A DNA stretch of 64,000 nt from Bradyrhizobium sp. (GTDB taxonomy: Bacteria > Pseudomonadota > Alphaproteobacteria > Rhizobiales > Xanthobacteraceae), in contig NZ_JAURXB010000073.1 of the NCBI RefSeq assembly GCF_030654605.1, positions 1 through 64,000 of the forward strand, written 5' to 3'. Under the pieces are notes generated by a model. It was not told the DNA's origin, searched no databases, and saw only the letters and a list, made by a program, of their open reading frames with translations. This document shows, piece after piece, positions 43,973-53,607 of the stretch. Made by a program: the position numbers and the translations under genes. Numbering within the stretch: the first letter of the stretch is position 1; the number at the start of each line of letters is the position of its first letter.

Positions 43973-45058
43973 ATGTCCTTCAACACCTTCGGCCACCTGT
44001 TCCGGGTCACGACCTTCGGCGAGAGCCACGGGATCGCGATCGGCTGCGTGGTCGATGGCTGCCCGCCGCTGCTGCCGCTCACCAACGAGGATATCCAGCT
44101 CGATCTCGACCGCCGCCGGCCCGGCCAGTCGCGCTTCACCACCCAGCGCCAGGAGCCAGACGCGGTCAAAATTCTCTCGGGCGTGATGGCGCATCCGGAG
44201 ACCGGCATGCAGGTCACCACGGGCACTCCGATCGCGCTGTTGATCGAGAACACCGACCAGCGCTCGAAAGACTATTCCGAGATCAAGGACAAGTTTCGCC
44301 CCGGCCATGCCGACTTCACCTATGAGGCGAAATACGGCCTGCGCGACTACCGCGGCGGCGGCCGCTCTTCCGCGCGCGAAACAGCGACCCGCGTCGCCGC
44401 CGGCGCCATCGCGCGAAAAATCCTGCCCGGCGTCACCGTGCGCGGCGCGCTGGTGCAGATGGGTCCGCACAAGATCGACCGCGCCAAATGGGACTGGGAC
44501 GAGATCGCGCGCAATCCGTTCAACTGCCCCGACAAGGACAAGGCCGCGTTCTTCGAGGGCTATCTCGACGGCATCCGCAAGAGCGGCTCGTCGATCGGCG
44601 CGGTGATCGAGATCGTCGCCGAAGGCGTGCCGGCCGGCCTCGGCGCGCCGATATATGCCAAGCTCGATGCTGAACTGGCCGCAGCCCTGATGAGCATCAA
44701 CGCCGTCAAGGGCGTCGAGATCGGCGCCGGTTTCGGCGCCGCCGAACTCACCGGCGAGGAAAACGCCGACGAGATGCGCACCGGCAACAACGGCACGCGT
44801 TTTCTTTCGAACCACGCCGGCGGCGTGCTCGGCGGCATCTCCACCGGTCAGCCGGTGGTGGTGCGTTTTGCCGTGAAGCCGACCTCGTCGATCCTGTCGC
44901 CGCGCCAGACCGTCGACCGCAGCGGCCACGACACCGACATCATGACCAAGGGCCGCCACGACCCCTGCGTCGGCATCCGCGCGGTGCCGGTCGGCGAAGC
45001 CATGATGGCTTGCGTGCTGGCGGATCATTTCCTCAGGCACCGCGGGCAGGTGGGGTAG
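43973..45058 (+). CDS. aroC: Chorismate synthase
   Basis: A 361-residue AroC. The three signatures are visible: [37 protein letters not shown], and [19 protein letters not shown] read as [20 protein letters not shown]. It converts EPSP to chorismate with reduced FMN, the last common step of aromatic amino acid synthesis. Confidence 0.97.
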   Translation: MSFNTFGHLFRVTTFGESHGIAIGCVVDGCPPLLPLTNEDIQLDLDRRRPGQSRFTTQRQEPDAVKILSGVMAHPETGMQVTTGTPIALLIENTDQRSKDYSEIKDKFRPGHADFTYEAKYGLRDYRGGGRSSARETATRVAAGAIARKILPGVTVRGALVQMGPHKIDRAKWDWDEIARNPFNCPDKDKAAFFEGYLDGIRKSGSSIGAVIEIVAEGVPAGLGAPIYAKLDAELAAALMSINAVKGVEIGAGFGAAELTGEENADEMRTGNNGTRFLSNHAGGVLGGISTGQPVVVRFAVKPTSSILSPRQTVDRSGHDTDIMTKGRHDPCVGIRAVPVGEAMMACVLADHFLRHRGQVG

Positions 45059-45127
45059 CCGAGTCTGTGGGGCGCATTGGCGTTGGCTTACTTCGCCGAT
45101 ACGCCGAGTGGGTTGTCGGATTCTTGC

Positions 45128-45207
45128 GTCATTGCGAGCGAAGCGAAGCAATCCAGATTCTTTCGTTTTCACAGCAAGCTGGATTGCTTCGCTTCGCTCG
45201 CAATGAC
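45128..45207. repeat. Dispersed palindrome, ATTGCGAGCGAAGCGAAGCAATCC family, copy 2
   Basis: GTCATTGCGAGCGAAGCGAAGCAATCCAGATTC...AGCAAGCTGGATTGCTTCGCTTCGCTCGCAATGAC: almost perfectly self-complementary over about 30 bases per arm. It follows aroC. Confidence 0.85.
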
Positions 45208-45376
45208 CGAATGAAACGTCTTGCTGCGTTGCCGGCCGGTGTCGGCTTCTGTCGGCCGGCTGATGGAGTTTCTGAATGCGCAAAGATGCCCGATCGGCAT
45301 CAATCGTTTGGCCGGCCCCGCCGCACACGAAGCATTCCGCGACAATATCCAACCAAAAATTGCTAAATCTCACAAC

Positions 45377-45405
45377 TTGCGCATTTTGCGTAATTTACCT
45401 ATATT
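45377..45405 (+). promoter_or_regulatory. Promoter of the toxin-antitoxin operon
   Basis: TTGCGC (45377-45382), 17 bases, TATATT (45400-45405), 27 bases before the antitoxin ATG. Two direct repeats TTGCGCA/TTGCGTA (about 10-base period, 45377-45393) overlap the -35 and spacer, where an autorepressing antitoxin would bind. The stretch is strikingly AT-rich for this genome. Confidence 0.6.
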
Positions 45406-45431
45406 AAGCTTCATGCTAGGGATACCGCAAC

Positions 45432-45701
45432 ATGGCTGACCCCGTCCCCGCTTCCGAGTTTACCCGCAATTTCGGCCGCTATCGGATGCTCGCCCAGCGC
45501 GAGGCGGTGGCGGTATCGAGTCACGGATCTATCACCGGCTATTTTGTCGGTCCCGACGAATTCGAGGAATTCCGCCGCTTCCAGCAGCACCGCCGCAGTT
45601 TCGCGACGGCCGAATTGTCGGACGAGCGAGCGCAGGCAATCGGCGCTTCGCGCATGGACGAGCGACACGCACATCTCGACGCTTTGCTTGAGCCGAAATA
45701 G
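45432..45701 (+). CDS. Phd/YefM-like antitoxin
   Basis: An 89-residue protein. The N-terminus (ASEFTRNFGRYRMLAQREAVAVSSHGSITGYFVGPDEFEEF) has the Phd/YefM pattern of a short DNA-binding beta-sheet/helix unit, and the charged C-terminal helix (ELSDERAQAIGASRMDERHAHLD) would wrap the toxin. It is 7 bases upstream of the PemK-like gene, giving the usual antitoxin-first order. Confidence 0.82.
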   Translation: MADPVPASEFTRNFGRYRMLAQREAVAVSSHGSITGYFVGPDEFEEFRRFQQHRRSFATAELSDERAQAIGASRMDERHAHLDALLEPK

Positions 45702-45708
45702 CGGGCGT

Positions 45709-46140
45709 ATGCCGATCCCGACACCTGAACCGGGCCTTGTGATATCTTACGCCTATCTGTGGCACCACGAGCATGAAGCGGGTCGGGAAGAAGGCCGCAA
45801 GGATCGCCCGAGCGTGATCGTGCTCGCGGTTGGGCGCCCGGCGAATGACACGACGATCGTCGTGGTCCTGCCGATCACGCATACCCCTCCCGGCGATCCC
45901 GCCGGCGCCGTGGAAATCCCGGCTGCGGTCAAACGTCATCTCGGACTGGATGACGCGCGGTCCTGGATTGTCGTTGCGGAGGGCAACGAATTCGATTGGC
46001 CCGGCTATGATCTCAGGAAGATCGGACGCAGCGATCGATATGACTACGGTTTTCTGCCGCCGCGTTTTTTCAATCAGGTGATAGCGGCCTTCGCCGCATG
46101 GCATCGTGCCCGCAAGGCAACGCTGACTTCGCGCGCGTGA
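45709..46140 (+). CDS. PemK/MazF-like growth inhibitor (toxin)
   Basis: A 143-residue protein of the 'growth inhibitor PemK' group: PGLVISYAYLWHHEHEAGRE, RPSVIVLAV, VVVLPITHTPPGDP and the C-terminal DYGFLPPRFFNQV. PemK/MazF proteins are usually mRNA-cleaving. This subgroup is longer and lacks the classic N-terminal GDIW start, so nuclease activity is inferred from the name and context only. ATG 45709; an in-frame extension to 45544 lies inside the antitoxin gene. Confidence 0.78.
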   Translation: MPIPTPEPGLVISYAYLWHHEHEAGREEGRKDRPSVIVLAVGRPANDTTIVVVLPITHTPPGDPAGAVEIPAAVKRHLGLDDARSWIVVAEGNEFDWPGYDLRKIGRSDRYDYGFLPPRFFNQVIAAFAAWHRARKATLTSRA

Positions 46141-46427
46141 TTTGCGGAAGGTGGGTATCGTTACGCTCTACTCATACTGCCGGATCCAGTCGCGTCTAAG
46201 CCTTCTTCAAACAGCTACGGTTTGTGCGAATTCTAGAATGCGCGAGGATGGAATCCTCGCCGGTGATTTGCCCGACGTGTCAAATGTTTTCGCGTTCAAA
46301 AAGGTCCTTGCCACCGGCACTGCGTATCTGTGCATGGGGTTGTTTTCGATATTTTGCTTTCCGCATCCTCCGCCAGCGGCTGCTCCGGTCCAGAAGCCGG
46401 GCGATGCCCAAGTAGCCCCGCAATCCC

Positions 46428-48122
46428 TCACACCATCCCATCCGCGATCTTCTCCGCCGCCATCAGCACCGGAAAATTGGTATTCGCGCAGGGAACCACC
46501 GGAAAGATCGAGGCGTCGACGACGCGCAGGCCCTGCATCCCCTTGACGCGACTCTGTGTGTCCACCACCGCCATCGGATCTTCGGCGCGGCCCATCCGAA
46601 GCGAGCAGGAGGCGTGCCAGACGCCGATCGCCGCCTTGCGCACGAAGGCTTCCAGCGCCTCGTCGTCGGTCATAACCTGCTCGAAGGTGAAGCCCTCGAC
46701 GATGAAATTGTCGATCATGGCGTGGCGCAGCGCCGCCGGGCCGTCCATCAGGAGCGCGGCGATAGAGGTGAGGACCTTGTTCCTGGCGTTGACCACGCCG
46801 ATCTTGCGGACGCGGTCGGTGTAGGAGGCCGGGAACGGCTTGTCGGTGACCGCCTGGAGCGGCGCGCTCATCTGCAAGCCTGCCATCTTGCGAAAACCGC
46901 TCATCAGGCGGTCGAGGTCGCGCCGGTCGGACAACAGATTGAACTCGACGATCGGCTCCGCCTGCGGGTTGCGCGAAGCGAGTTTGACCTGGCCGGTCTC
47001 CGAATAGGTCTTGTTGACGAAGGTGAGCAGCGAGGCGATCTGCTCGCCGACCGCATGCCAGGCCGACTTGCTGAGCACGGCGACGAACATGTCGCCGGCG
47101 GGCGTGCCGGCCAAGCCCGAGGAGTAGCGCAGCCCCATCTGGATGTGGCGGCGGGTGTGTTCGTTCATGCGCGCGCCGCGGCGGACATAGGACGACAGCG
47201 CGATTGAGGGATGATCCATCAGCCCCTGGCCGACACCGGCGAGGCCCATCAGCACGGGAATGCCCATTTCGCGGAGGTGTCCGACCGGGCCGATGCCGGC
47301 GCGCAGCAGATGCGCCGGCGAATGGATCGCGCCGCAGGAGAGGATGATCTCGCGGCCGCGAAACTCCTGTTCGCGGCCATCGACCAGCGCCTTGACGCCG
47401 ACGCAGCGCGTGCCCTCGAACAGCAATTCCTTGACCACGGTGTTGGTCGAGATCGTCAAATTGGCGCGCTTGCGGGTCTCGCGATCGAGATAGCCCATTG
47501 CGGCCGAGACGCGCTGTTCGTCCTGGTTGGAATGCGTCACCGGAAAGTAGCCCTCGGTGAATTCGCCGTTCTGGTCGGGCAGATAGGCGTAGCCGGCGAG
47601 CCTGCAGGCCTCACCCATCGCCTGGCTATGTTTGGTCCAGTGCTCCCTTGGAATGCGGCGCACCGGGATGCGGCCGTCCTTGCCGTGCAGCGGCCCGTCG
47701 CAATCGAGATCGCGCTCGACCTTCTTGAAGTAGGGCAGCACGTCGTTCCAGTTCCAGCCCGCGGCGCCGCGGGCTTCCCACTCGGCGTAGTCGGTCGGCG
47801 CGCCGCGATTGGCCATCTGGCCGTTGATCGAGGAGCCGCCGCCCAGCACGCGCGCCTGCTCGTATTTGCGCAAGGGCGGGCGGTTCGCCTCGGGATTGTT
47901 ATGGCTGACGACTTGCGTGGTGACCTTGAGCTCGGTCCAGTGGAAGCGCGGATCGAAATAGGCCTGCCCGGAATAGCTGTCGCGGATTTCCGGCGGCTCG
48001 TTGCCTGGCGGCGTGTCCTGGCCGGCTTCGCAGAGCAGGACCTTGTTGGCGCTTCTGGCCGAAAGCCGGTGGGCCATGACCGAGCCCGCCGAACCGCCGC
48101 CGACGATGATGGTGTCGTACAC
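46428..48122 (-). CDS. GMC-family FAD oxidoreductase (choline-dehydrogenase-like)
   Basis: A 564-residue GMC flavoprotein: FAD motif GGGSAGSVMAHRLS at the start, ARVLGGGSSINGQMANRG (GMC signature 1), CGAIHSPAHLLRAGIGP (signature 2) and the catalytic His in GVWHASCSLRMG. It oxidises an alcohol, with FAD, at the membrane or in the cytosol. The substrate is unknown. It diverges from the cyclase gene. The gap 46141-46427 on its left shows no gene I can support. Confidence 0.93.
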   Translation of the reverse strand: MYDTIIVGGGSAGSVMAHRLSARSANKVLLCEAGQDTPPGNEPPEIRDSYSGQAYFDPRFHWTELKVTTQVVSHNNPEANRPPLRKYEQARVLGGGSSINGQMANRGAPTDYAEWEARGAAGWNWNDVLPYFKKVERDLDCDGPLHGKDGRIPVRRIPREHWTKHSQAMGEACRLAGYAYLPDQNGEFTEGYFPVTHSNQDEQRVSAAMGYLDRETRKRANLTISTNTVVKELLFEGTRCVGVKALVDGREQEFRGREIILSCGAIHSPAHLLRAGIGPVGHLREMGIPVLMGLAGVGQGLMDHPSIALSSYVRRGARMNEHTRRHIQMGLRYSSGLAGTPAGDMFVAVLSKSAWHAVGEQIASLLTFVNKTYSETGQVKLASRNPQAEPIVEFNLLSDRRDLDRLMSGFRKMAGLQMSAPLQAVTDKPFPASYTDRVRKIGVVNARNKVLTSIAALLMDGPAALRHAMIDNFIVEGFTFEQVMTDDEALEAFVRKAAIGVWHASCSLRMGRAEDPMAVVDTQSRVKGMQGLRVVDASIFPVVPCANTNFPVLMAAEKIADGMV

Positions 48123-48259
48123 TGTGACGCTTCCTCTTTTTGTTTTGTTGGAATCAGGCTAGCGCACCTTCGTCGCCGGGTCACGCCGGCTCGCGCCATC
48201 AGCCCGATACGCCTGGCTCGGCTTGACGTCCGACGAACTTCCTCCCACATGGTGAGGTC

Positions 48260-49444
48260 ATGAACCAACCCGAACTGCAGAAGATTACCGACTGGCTGAT
48301 CGACGGCGCGCGCTCGGCGACCAGCCCGACCCGGCTGATGTCGGAGACCTGCGAACGGCTGGTGGCTGCGGGCCTGCCGCTGTACCGGGTCGGCGTCTTC
48401 GTTCGCACGCTGCATCCCGATATCTACGGCCGCAATTTCATCTGGCGGCCCGGCGCCGAGGTCGAGATGGGCACGGTGGATTTCAATATTCTGGAATCGC
48501 CGGGATTCACCAACAGCCCGCTGATGATCGTGTTCACGGAAGGCAAGGAGGTCCGCGGCCGGCTGGAAGACCTGCAGGACAGCCGCTTTTCGATTTTCGA
48601 TGATTTGCGCGCCGAGGGTGTCACCGATTACATCGCGCTGCCGCTGCATTTTACCGACGGCTTGAGTCACGCATCGAGCTGGACCACCAAACAGCCCGGC
48701 GGCTTCACCGACCAGCAACTGGCCGCGCTGCGCGCGCTGGTGCCGGCGCTGGCGCGGGTCATCGAGATCATCCAGTGGCGCCGCACCTCGTCGCTGCTGC
48801 TCGACACCTATGTCGGCAACCGCGCCGGCGAGCGGATCCTGAAAGGCCAGATCAGGCGCGGCCATACCGACACCATGGACGCCGCGATCTGGCTGTCGGA
48901 CCTGCGCGGTTTCACGGCGCTGTCGGACCGGCTGCCGGCCGAGACCGTGGTCGATATCCTGAACGGCTATTTCGACTGTCAGGTGGCGGCGATCAGGGAC
49001 CATGGCGGCGAAGTCCTGAAATTCATGGGTGACGGGCTGCTCGCGGTGTTTCCGATCGACGAATATGTCGGCGATGTCAGGCAGGTCTGCAGCCACGCGC
49101 TGGACGCCGCGCGCGAATCCCGCGCCAGCGTCGAGGCAATGCACTATCCTATCGGGGAGACCGTCGAGCGTTTCCGCTTCGGCGTCGCACTGCATGTCGG
49201 GCGAATTCTGTACGGCAATATCGGCGGCGGCAACCGGCTGGATTTCACCTGCATCGGCCCGGCCGTCAATCTGGCGGCAAGGCTGGAAAAGATCGCGGGC
49301 AAGCTCAATCGCACCGTGGTGGCGTCGGAAGGGTTCGCCGGGATCTGCGCCGGCGGCTGGGACGACCTCGGCGAGTTTCCGATCGCGGGGTTTTCGAAGG
49401 CCGAGCGGGTCTTCGGCCTGCTGGACGAGACACCGGCGGGCTAA
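48260..49444 (+). CDS. Class III adenylate/guanylate cyclase
   Basis: A 394-residue protein: an N-terminal sensor-like half (no membrane helices) and a C-terminal class III cyclase domain. Metal-binding aspartates are in SDLRGFT and FMGDGLLAVF; the transition-state Asn/Arg are in PAVNLAARLEK. A Lys/Thr- or Cys-type base-recognition residue is present in DFTCIGPAVN. The product is probably cAMP. Adjacent genes give no clue to the signal. Confidence 0.92.
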   Translation: MNQPELQKITDWLIDGARSATSPTRLMSETCERLVAAGLPLYRVGVFVRTLHPDIYGRNFIWRPGAEVEMGTVDFNILESPGFTNSPLMIVFTEGKEVRGRLEDLQDSRFSIFDDLRAEGVTDYIALPLHFTDGLSHASSWTTKQPGGFTDQQLAALRALVPALARVIEIIQWRRTSSLLLDTYVGNRAGERILKGQIRRGHTDTMDAAIWLSDLRGFTALSDRLPAETVVDILNGYFDCQVAAIRDHGGEVLKFMGDGLLAVFPIDEYVGDVRQVCSHALDAARESRASVEAMHYPIGETVERFRFGVALHVGRILYGNIGGGNRLDFTCIGPAVNLAARLEKIAGKLNRTVVASEGFAGICAGGWDDLGEFPIAGFSKAERVFGLLDETPAG

Positions 49445-49474
49445 ACTGGAGAGCCTGCCGGGCTCCGCGCTCCG

Positions 49475-49587
49475 ACCTCATCCTGAGGAGCGCGCCCTTG
49501 CGCGCGTCTCGAAGGATGGCCGCGAGTGCGGAGCTTGCATCCATCCATCGCGACGCATCGCTTCGCGATGCTCCTCAGGATGAGGCT
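49475..49587. repeat. Dispersed palindrome, CCTCATCCTGAGGAGC family, copy 2
   Basis: ACCTCATCCTGAGGAGCGCGCCCTTGCGCGCGTCTCGAAGGATGG...GCATCGCTTCGCGATGCTCCTCAGGATGAGG between the cyclase gene and the convergent clpS gene; possible bidirectional terminator. Confidence 0.82.
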
Positions 49588-49589
49588 CG

Positions 49590-49895
49590 CTACTCCTCCG
49601 GCTCGGTGGTGAACAGCAGCGGGTAGCCCTTGGCGCGGCCGGCGTCGGTGGCGCGCGTCGCCTTGGTCTCGGCGACATCCCTGGTGAAGACCGCGACCAC
49701 GCAGACGCCGCGCCGGTGCGCCGTGATCATGACCTTGTGCGCCTGGTCCTCGGTCATGCGAAACTCTGATTTCAGCACCGTGACGACGAACTCGCGCGGC
49801 GTAAAATCGTCGTTGACCAGGATGACCTTGTGCAGCCGCGGCCGCTCGGTCTTCGTTTTGACTTTTGTCTTCGGCTTGGTAACGGCGTCGATCAT
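49590..49895 (-). CDS. clpS: ATP-dependent Clp protease adaptor ClpS
   Basis: A 101-residue ClpS. The N-degron-binding surface is visible in HKVILVNDDFTPREFVVTVL, and the ClpA-contacting helix in AHKVMITAHRRGVCVVAVFTRDVAETKA. It delivers N-end-rule substrates to ClpAP. No clpA gene is adjacent; alphaproteobacteria often carry two clpS genes, and this one may be the unlinked copy. Confidence 0.94.
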   Translation of the reverse strand: MIDAVTKPKTKVKTKTERPRLHKVILVNDDFTPREFVVTVLKSEFRMTEDQAHKVMITAHRRGVCVVAVFTRDVAETKATRATDAGRAKGYPLLFTTEPEE

Positions 49896-49928
49896 TCCTG
49901 CGGGACCTCTTCAACCGGCCGCGCTCGA

Positions 49929-51248
49929 TCAGTTGGCGCGGCACTCCGAAAGCCACGGTGCCATCGATGGGTCGCCGCGCCCCGCGGCCGTCTCGATCAG
50001 TTTACAGGCTCCTGGGCGGTCCTGGAACTGGGCATTGTCGGACAGTTTCAGCTCGATCAGCGCGGTCATGGCCCCGGGTTCGTCGAGTTCAACGGCCTCG
50101 AGCGCGTAGTAGAGCACCCCCTTGGGACTGGTGACCTGCACCTCCGGATGGGCCGCGAGCAACTGCAAGACCTGCAGGCGTGCGTCGAGGCTCCATACGC
50201 TCGCCATGTCGATCAGGCGCACCGCTTCCTGGACATCGCGCGGCACCAGTTTGCCTTCGAGATAGACTTGCCCGAGCACGCCCTTCACCCCCACGGTGTC
50301 CGTCGGGGCCCTCAGCAGCGACAGCGCGCGCTTCGGATCGGCCGGGCCGCCTTCACCCGCGATCAGCATTTCCGCCAGCACGGGTGTCGCGCCGCCGGGA
50401 TCGGGACGCCGGGCCTCCTCCAGCAGTTTTCGCGCGCGCACCGGATCCTGTTTGCGGATCGCCTTCGCGAGTGCGGTCCTGGCACCGTACTGGTAGTAGC
50501 CGGGCTGACCATATCGCTCGAGTATCTCCAGACCGCGGGCGCGGTCCTCCGGCTTGTCCGATTCCGTCAGCAGCCGCCCGATGAAAACCTGCAGACCTCC
50601 CCGGTCCGAGTCCTTGACAGGGTTTTCGAGCGCACGTTCCGCCCAGTACCGCGCGACGACGCGGTCGCGCTTCACGGTGGTGCCGCGGTCGAGCAGGGTC
50701 GCCAGCATCTGGGTGGAAAACGGGTGACCGAGTTCGGCGGCCTTGCGCAAGGCGCGATCGGCTTCGGCGCGCGGCACCATCGGCGCCTTGTCGGGATCGC
50801 CGCGGTCCCAGGATTTGTGCGATTCATAAATCTCGTAATTGGCCTCGGCGCTGCCCTGCGCGGCCGCCTCGCGGAGCAAAGCGAGCTTCTCCGCTCTTTG
50901 GGCATACGGCAGGGCGCGCGCTGCCGCCACCTTGAACTGCAGGTTATCAGGCTCCGCAGCGAACGCCATGTCGCAACTGGCGCGCCGCAATTCCTGGCGC
51001 CGCCGCATCGCTTCGCTGGAGAGATACTCCGGCGGATTTTCGGAAAGGCGCAGGCAGGTCTCGCCCGCCTCGGCGGCCGTCAGCGGCGGGCTTGTTTCCA
51101 CGACCGCGGGTTCCTCCGGCTCCTGCGACCACGTCAGCAGCATCGCAATCACGGCCGAGATCAGTGCGAACAGACCGATCCATGCCGCGATCGCGCGCGT
51201 CCGGGACGGCCGGCCGTCGCTTGCGGAAATCGCCGGGGGTGTAACCAT
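49929..51248 (-). CDS. Sel1-like repeat membrane protein
   Basis: A 439-residue protein: one membrane helix near the start (IAAWIGLFALISAVIAMLL, residues about 21-42) and a periplasmic or cytoplasmic helical domain with Sel1/TPR-like repeats (LREAAAQGSAEANYEIYESH, ALRKAAELGHPFSTQMLATLLDRG, RALSLLRAP...LGQVYLEGKL, EAVRLIDMASVWSLDARLQVLQLL). Such solenoids are scaffolds. Function unknown. It is 33 bases upstream of the clpS start on the same strand, so may share its transcript. Confidence 0.78.
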   Translation of the reverse strand: MVTPPAISASDGRPSRTRAIAAWIGLFALISAVIAMLLTWSQEPEEPAVVETSPPLTAAEAGETCLRLSENPPEYLSSEAMRRRQELRRASCDMAFAAEPDNLQFKVAAARALPYAQRAEKLALLREAAAQGSAEANYEIYESHKSWDRGDPDKAPMVPRAEADRALRKAAELGHPFSTQMLATLLDRGTTVKRDRVVARYWAERALENPVKDSDRGGLQVFIGRLLTESDKPEDRARGLEILERYGQPGYYQYGARTALAKAIRKQDPVRARKLLEEARRPDPGGATPVLAEMLIAGEGGPADPKRALSLLRAPTDTVGVKGVLGQVYLEGKLVPRDVQEAVRLIDMASVWSLDARLQVLQLLAAHPEVQVTSPKGVLYYALEAVELDEPGAMTALIELKLSDNAQFQDRPGACKLIETAAGRGDPSMAPWLSECRAN

Positions 51249-51480
51249 GCCGAAGCCGTGTTCGCTTGTATCGTATTGCCCAATCGCTGTGCGCTACATC
51301 TGTCGCGTTACCGCCGGAATCGTTCAAATCGGGTATCGCGGCGACGGTGCGGACCGGAAGTCACGGGCAGAATAAGGCAGCCATGCGGCTAACCTGAAAG
51401 TGTAGGGACAATCCATGTTCCTGCTTTTCGCGACGCAGTTTGCGTGTCACCATCGCGATCAGACGACGGGAGGACCGCTG

Positions 51481-52332
51481 ATGCGCTGGTGTGTCTCGAT
51501 CGGGGCGGTGCTTGTCGCAGGCGCCATGGCCGGAGGTGACGTCGCGGGTGTCGCGGCGCCGAACCCCGCCACCCAGCTTGGCCTTCAGCTGGCCGCCAGG
51601 GAGACCCACCCGTCCGTCGATGTCGAACTGGTGCTCGCCGTCGATGTTTCCTATTCGATGGATATGGACGAACTCGCGCTTCAGCGCGAGGGTTACGCGC
51701 AGGCCATCGTCTCCAAGGAATTTCTGCAGGCGCTGAAGAGTGGCCCGAACGGCAAGATTTCGGTGACCTATTTCGAATGGGCCGCATCGAGCGACCAGAA
51801 GATCATCATTCCCTGGCGGGTGATCGACGGCCCGGAAACCGCCGATGCGGTCGCCAGCGAGATCCTGAAAACGCCGATCCGTCGCGCGTCGCGCACCTCG
51901 ATCTCGGGGGCGATCAATTTCGCAATGGCGCTGCTCGACGAGGATCCGCACCGGGGGATCCGGCGCGTGATCGATATTTCCGGCGACGGCCCCAACAACA
52001 ACGGCTCGCCGGTCACGATCGCGCGCGATGCCGCGGTGGAGAAGGGCGTCATCATCAACGGCCTGCCGATCATGGTGAAGGAGCTGTCCTATTCGACCAT
52101 GGACATCGGCAACCTCGATTTCTACTACGAGGACTGCGTGATCGGCGGCCCCGGCTCCTTCGTGGTGACCATCAAGGAGCGTGATAAATTCAAGGAAGCG
52201 ATCCGCACCAAGCTGGTGCTCGAGATCGCCGGCCGCACGCCCGAGCGCCCGATCGTCACGGTGGCGACCAGGGAGCCGCGCGTGAACTGCCTGGTCGGCG
52301 AGAAGATCTGGCAGGAGCGGTGGGGAAGGTAG
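51481..52332 (+). CDS. Exported DUF1194 (VWA-like) protein
   Basis: A 283-residue protein with a signal peptide (cleavage near GVAAP) and a von Willebrand factor A-like domain of the DUF1194 family. The metal-ion site motif is DVSYSM (D-x-S-x-S-like), with TSISGAINFAM and DISGDGPNN as further metal-site loops. Probably a periplasmic ligand-binding protein of unknown target. AGGAGG is placed well for ATG 51481. Confidence 0.88.
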   Translation: MRWCVSIGAVLVAGAMAGGDVAGVAAPNPATQLGLQLAARETHPSVDVELVLAVDVSYSMDMDELALQREGYAQAIVSKEFLQALKSGPNGKISVTYFEWAASSDQKIIIPWRVIDGPETADAVASEILKTPIRRASRTSISGAINFAMALLDEDPHRGIRRVIDISGDGPNNNGSPVTIARDAAVEKGVIINGLPIMVKELSYSTMDIGNLDFYYEDCVIGGPGSFVVTIKERDKFKEAIRTKLVLEIAGRTPERPIVTVATREPRVNCLVGEKIWQERWGR

Positions 52333-52368
52333 AAGGATACGTCTCATTGGTTGAGACAATAGATTTGC

Positions 52369-53607
52369 TTATTTCCTGAACCGCGCCACCAGTTCGACAT
52401 GCGGCGTGTGGCGGAACTGGTCCACCGGCGTCACGCCCTCGATCTTGTAGCCGCCATGGATCAGAATTCGGGCGTCGCGCGCGAAGGTCGCGACGTTGCA
52501 TGATACGGCGACCAAGACGGATATCTTGCTGGCGGCGAGTTGTTTGGCTTGCGCCTCGGCGCCCTGCCGTGGCGGATCGAATACCACGGTGTCGTAGTCG
52601 CGCAGTTCCTGCGGCACCAGCGGACGCCGGAACAGGTCGCGCGCCTCGGCCTTGACCGGCTTCAATCCGGATGTCGAGGTCGCCGCCTTCTGCAGCGCCG
52701 TCACCGCGCCGGCGTCGCTGTCGAAAGCCGTCACCCGCGACTTCGCCGCCAGTCTCAAGGCAAAGGGTCCGACGCCGCAGAACAGGTCGGCGATGTGTTT
52801 CGAGCGCCTGCAATGTTCCGACACCAGCGCCGCCAGCGCCTCCTCGCCGGCGACGGTGGCCTGCAGGAATGAACCCGGCGGCAAGGTCACCTGTGCCGCG
52901 CCCATCGCGATGGTCGGCGGCGTTCGCATCAGCACCAGCTCGCCATGCCGCGTCAGCCGGGCCAGCCGATGTTGCTCGGCCAAGCGCGACAGCGTTGCGA
53001 TCAGTGCCGACGGCAGCGGGCCGGAGCCGCGCACATCGACGTCGAGGCCGACATCGGTGGTGGTGAGCTGGATGTCGAGCGGCTTTCCGATCACGATCAA
53101 TGGCTCGGCCAGGGCCCAGGCCGCATCCAGCGCGCCGCTCAGGCCGGGATCGAGGATCGGACAGCGGTCGACCGGAATGATGTCGTGCGCACCCGCCGCG
53201 CTGAAGCCGACCTTGAGCACCGCGTGGGTGCCCATCCTGGCATGCAGCGTGATCCGGCGGCGGCCGAGGCCATGGGCATCGACCAGCGCATCCACGTCGC
53301 AATCGATCTTCGCCCGCGCCAGCGTCTCGACCACGATGTCGCGCTTCCAGGCGCGATAATGTTCGCTTTCCCAATGCTGGATCGCGCACCCGCCGCAGAC
53401 GCCGAAATGCGGACAGAACGGTGCGATCCGCTGCGGGCTTGCCGTGTCGACCTGCAGCAGGCGGCGGCGGTCGGGGTGACCCGGCACCGGCGCCACCTCG
53501 ATGGTCTCGCCCGGCAGCGCATACGGCACATAGACCGCCATTCCGCCGGCAAGGGCGACGCCGTCGCCGTGGTGGCCGACGTGATCGATGGTGAGATGCT
53601 CAACCAC
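52369..53607 (-). CDS. RNA m5U methyltransferase (TrmA/RlmD family)
   Basis: A 412-residue SAM-dependent rRNA/tRNA uridine-C5 methyltransferase. The iron-sulphur cluster Cys residues are in [15 protein letters not shown]; the SAM-binding motif is [26 protein letters not shown] follows, and the catalytic Cys is in [13 protein letters not shown] degenerate TRAM domain may be present at the N-terminus. The GTG start at 53607 overlaps the tlyA stop by 8 bases; a longer frame would lie within tlyA. Confidence 0.9.
   Translation of the reverse strand: MVEHLTIDHVGHHGDGVALAGGMAVYVPYALPGETIEVAPVPGHPDRRRLLQVDTASPQRIAPFCPHFGVCGGCAIQHWESEHYRAWKRDIVVETLARAKIDCDVDALVDAHGLGRRRITLHARMGTHAVLKVGFSAAGAHDIIPVDRCPILDPGLSGALDAAWALAEPLIVIGKPLDIQLTTTDVGLDVDVRGSGPLPSALIATLSRLAEQHRLARLTRHGELVLMRTPPTIAMGAAQVTLPPGSFLQATVAGEEALAALVSEHCRRSKHIADLFCGVGPFALRLAAKSRVTAFDSDAGAVTALQKAATSTSGLKPVKAEARDLFRRPLVPQELRDYDTVVFDPPRQGAEAQAKQLAASKISVLVAVSCNVATFARDARILIHGGYKIEGVTPVDQFRHTPHVELVARFRK

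Noticed and set aside
46142..46546. 134-residue plus-strand frame after the toxin gene
   Set aside because: It runs into the antisense of the GMC oxidoreductase and ends in a Ser/Pro/Arg-rich shadow; no ribosome-binding site or domain.
47537..49195. 552-residue minus-strand frame spanning the cyclase and GMC genes
   Set aside because: It overlaps two well-supported genes in other frames and its sequence has no family resemblance.
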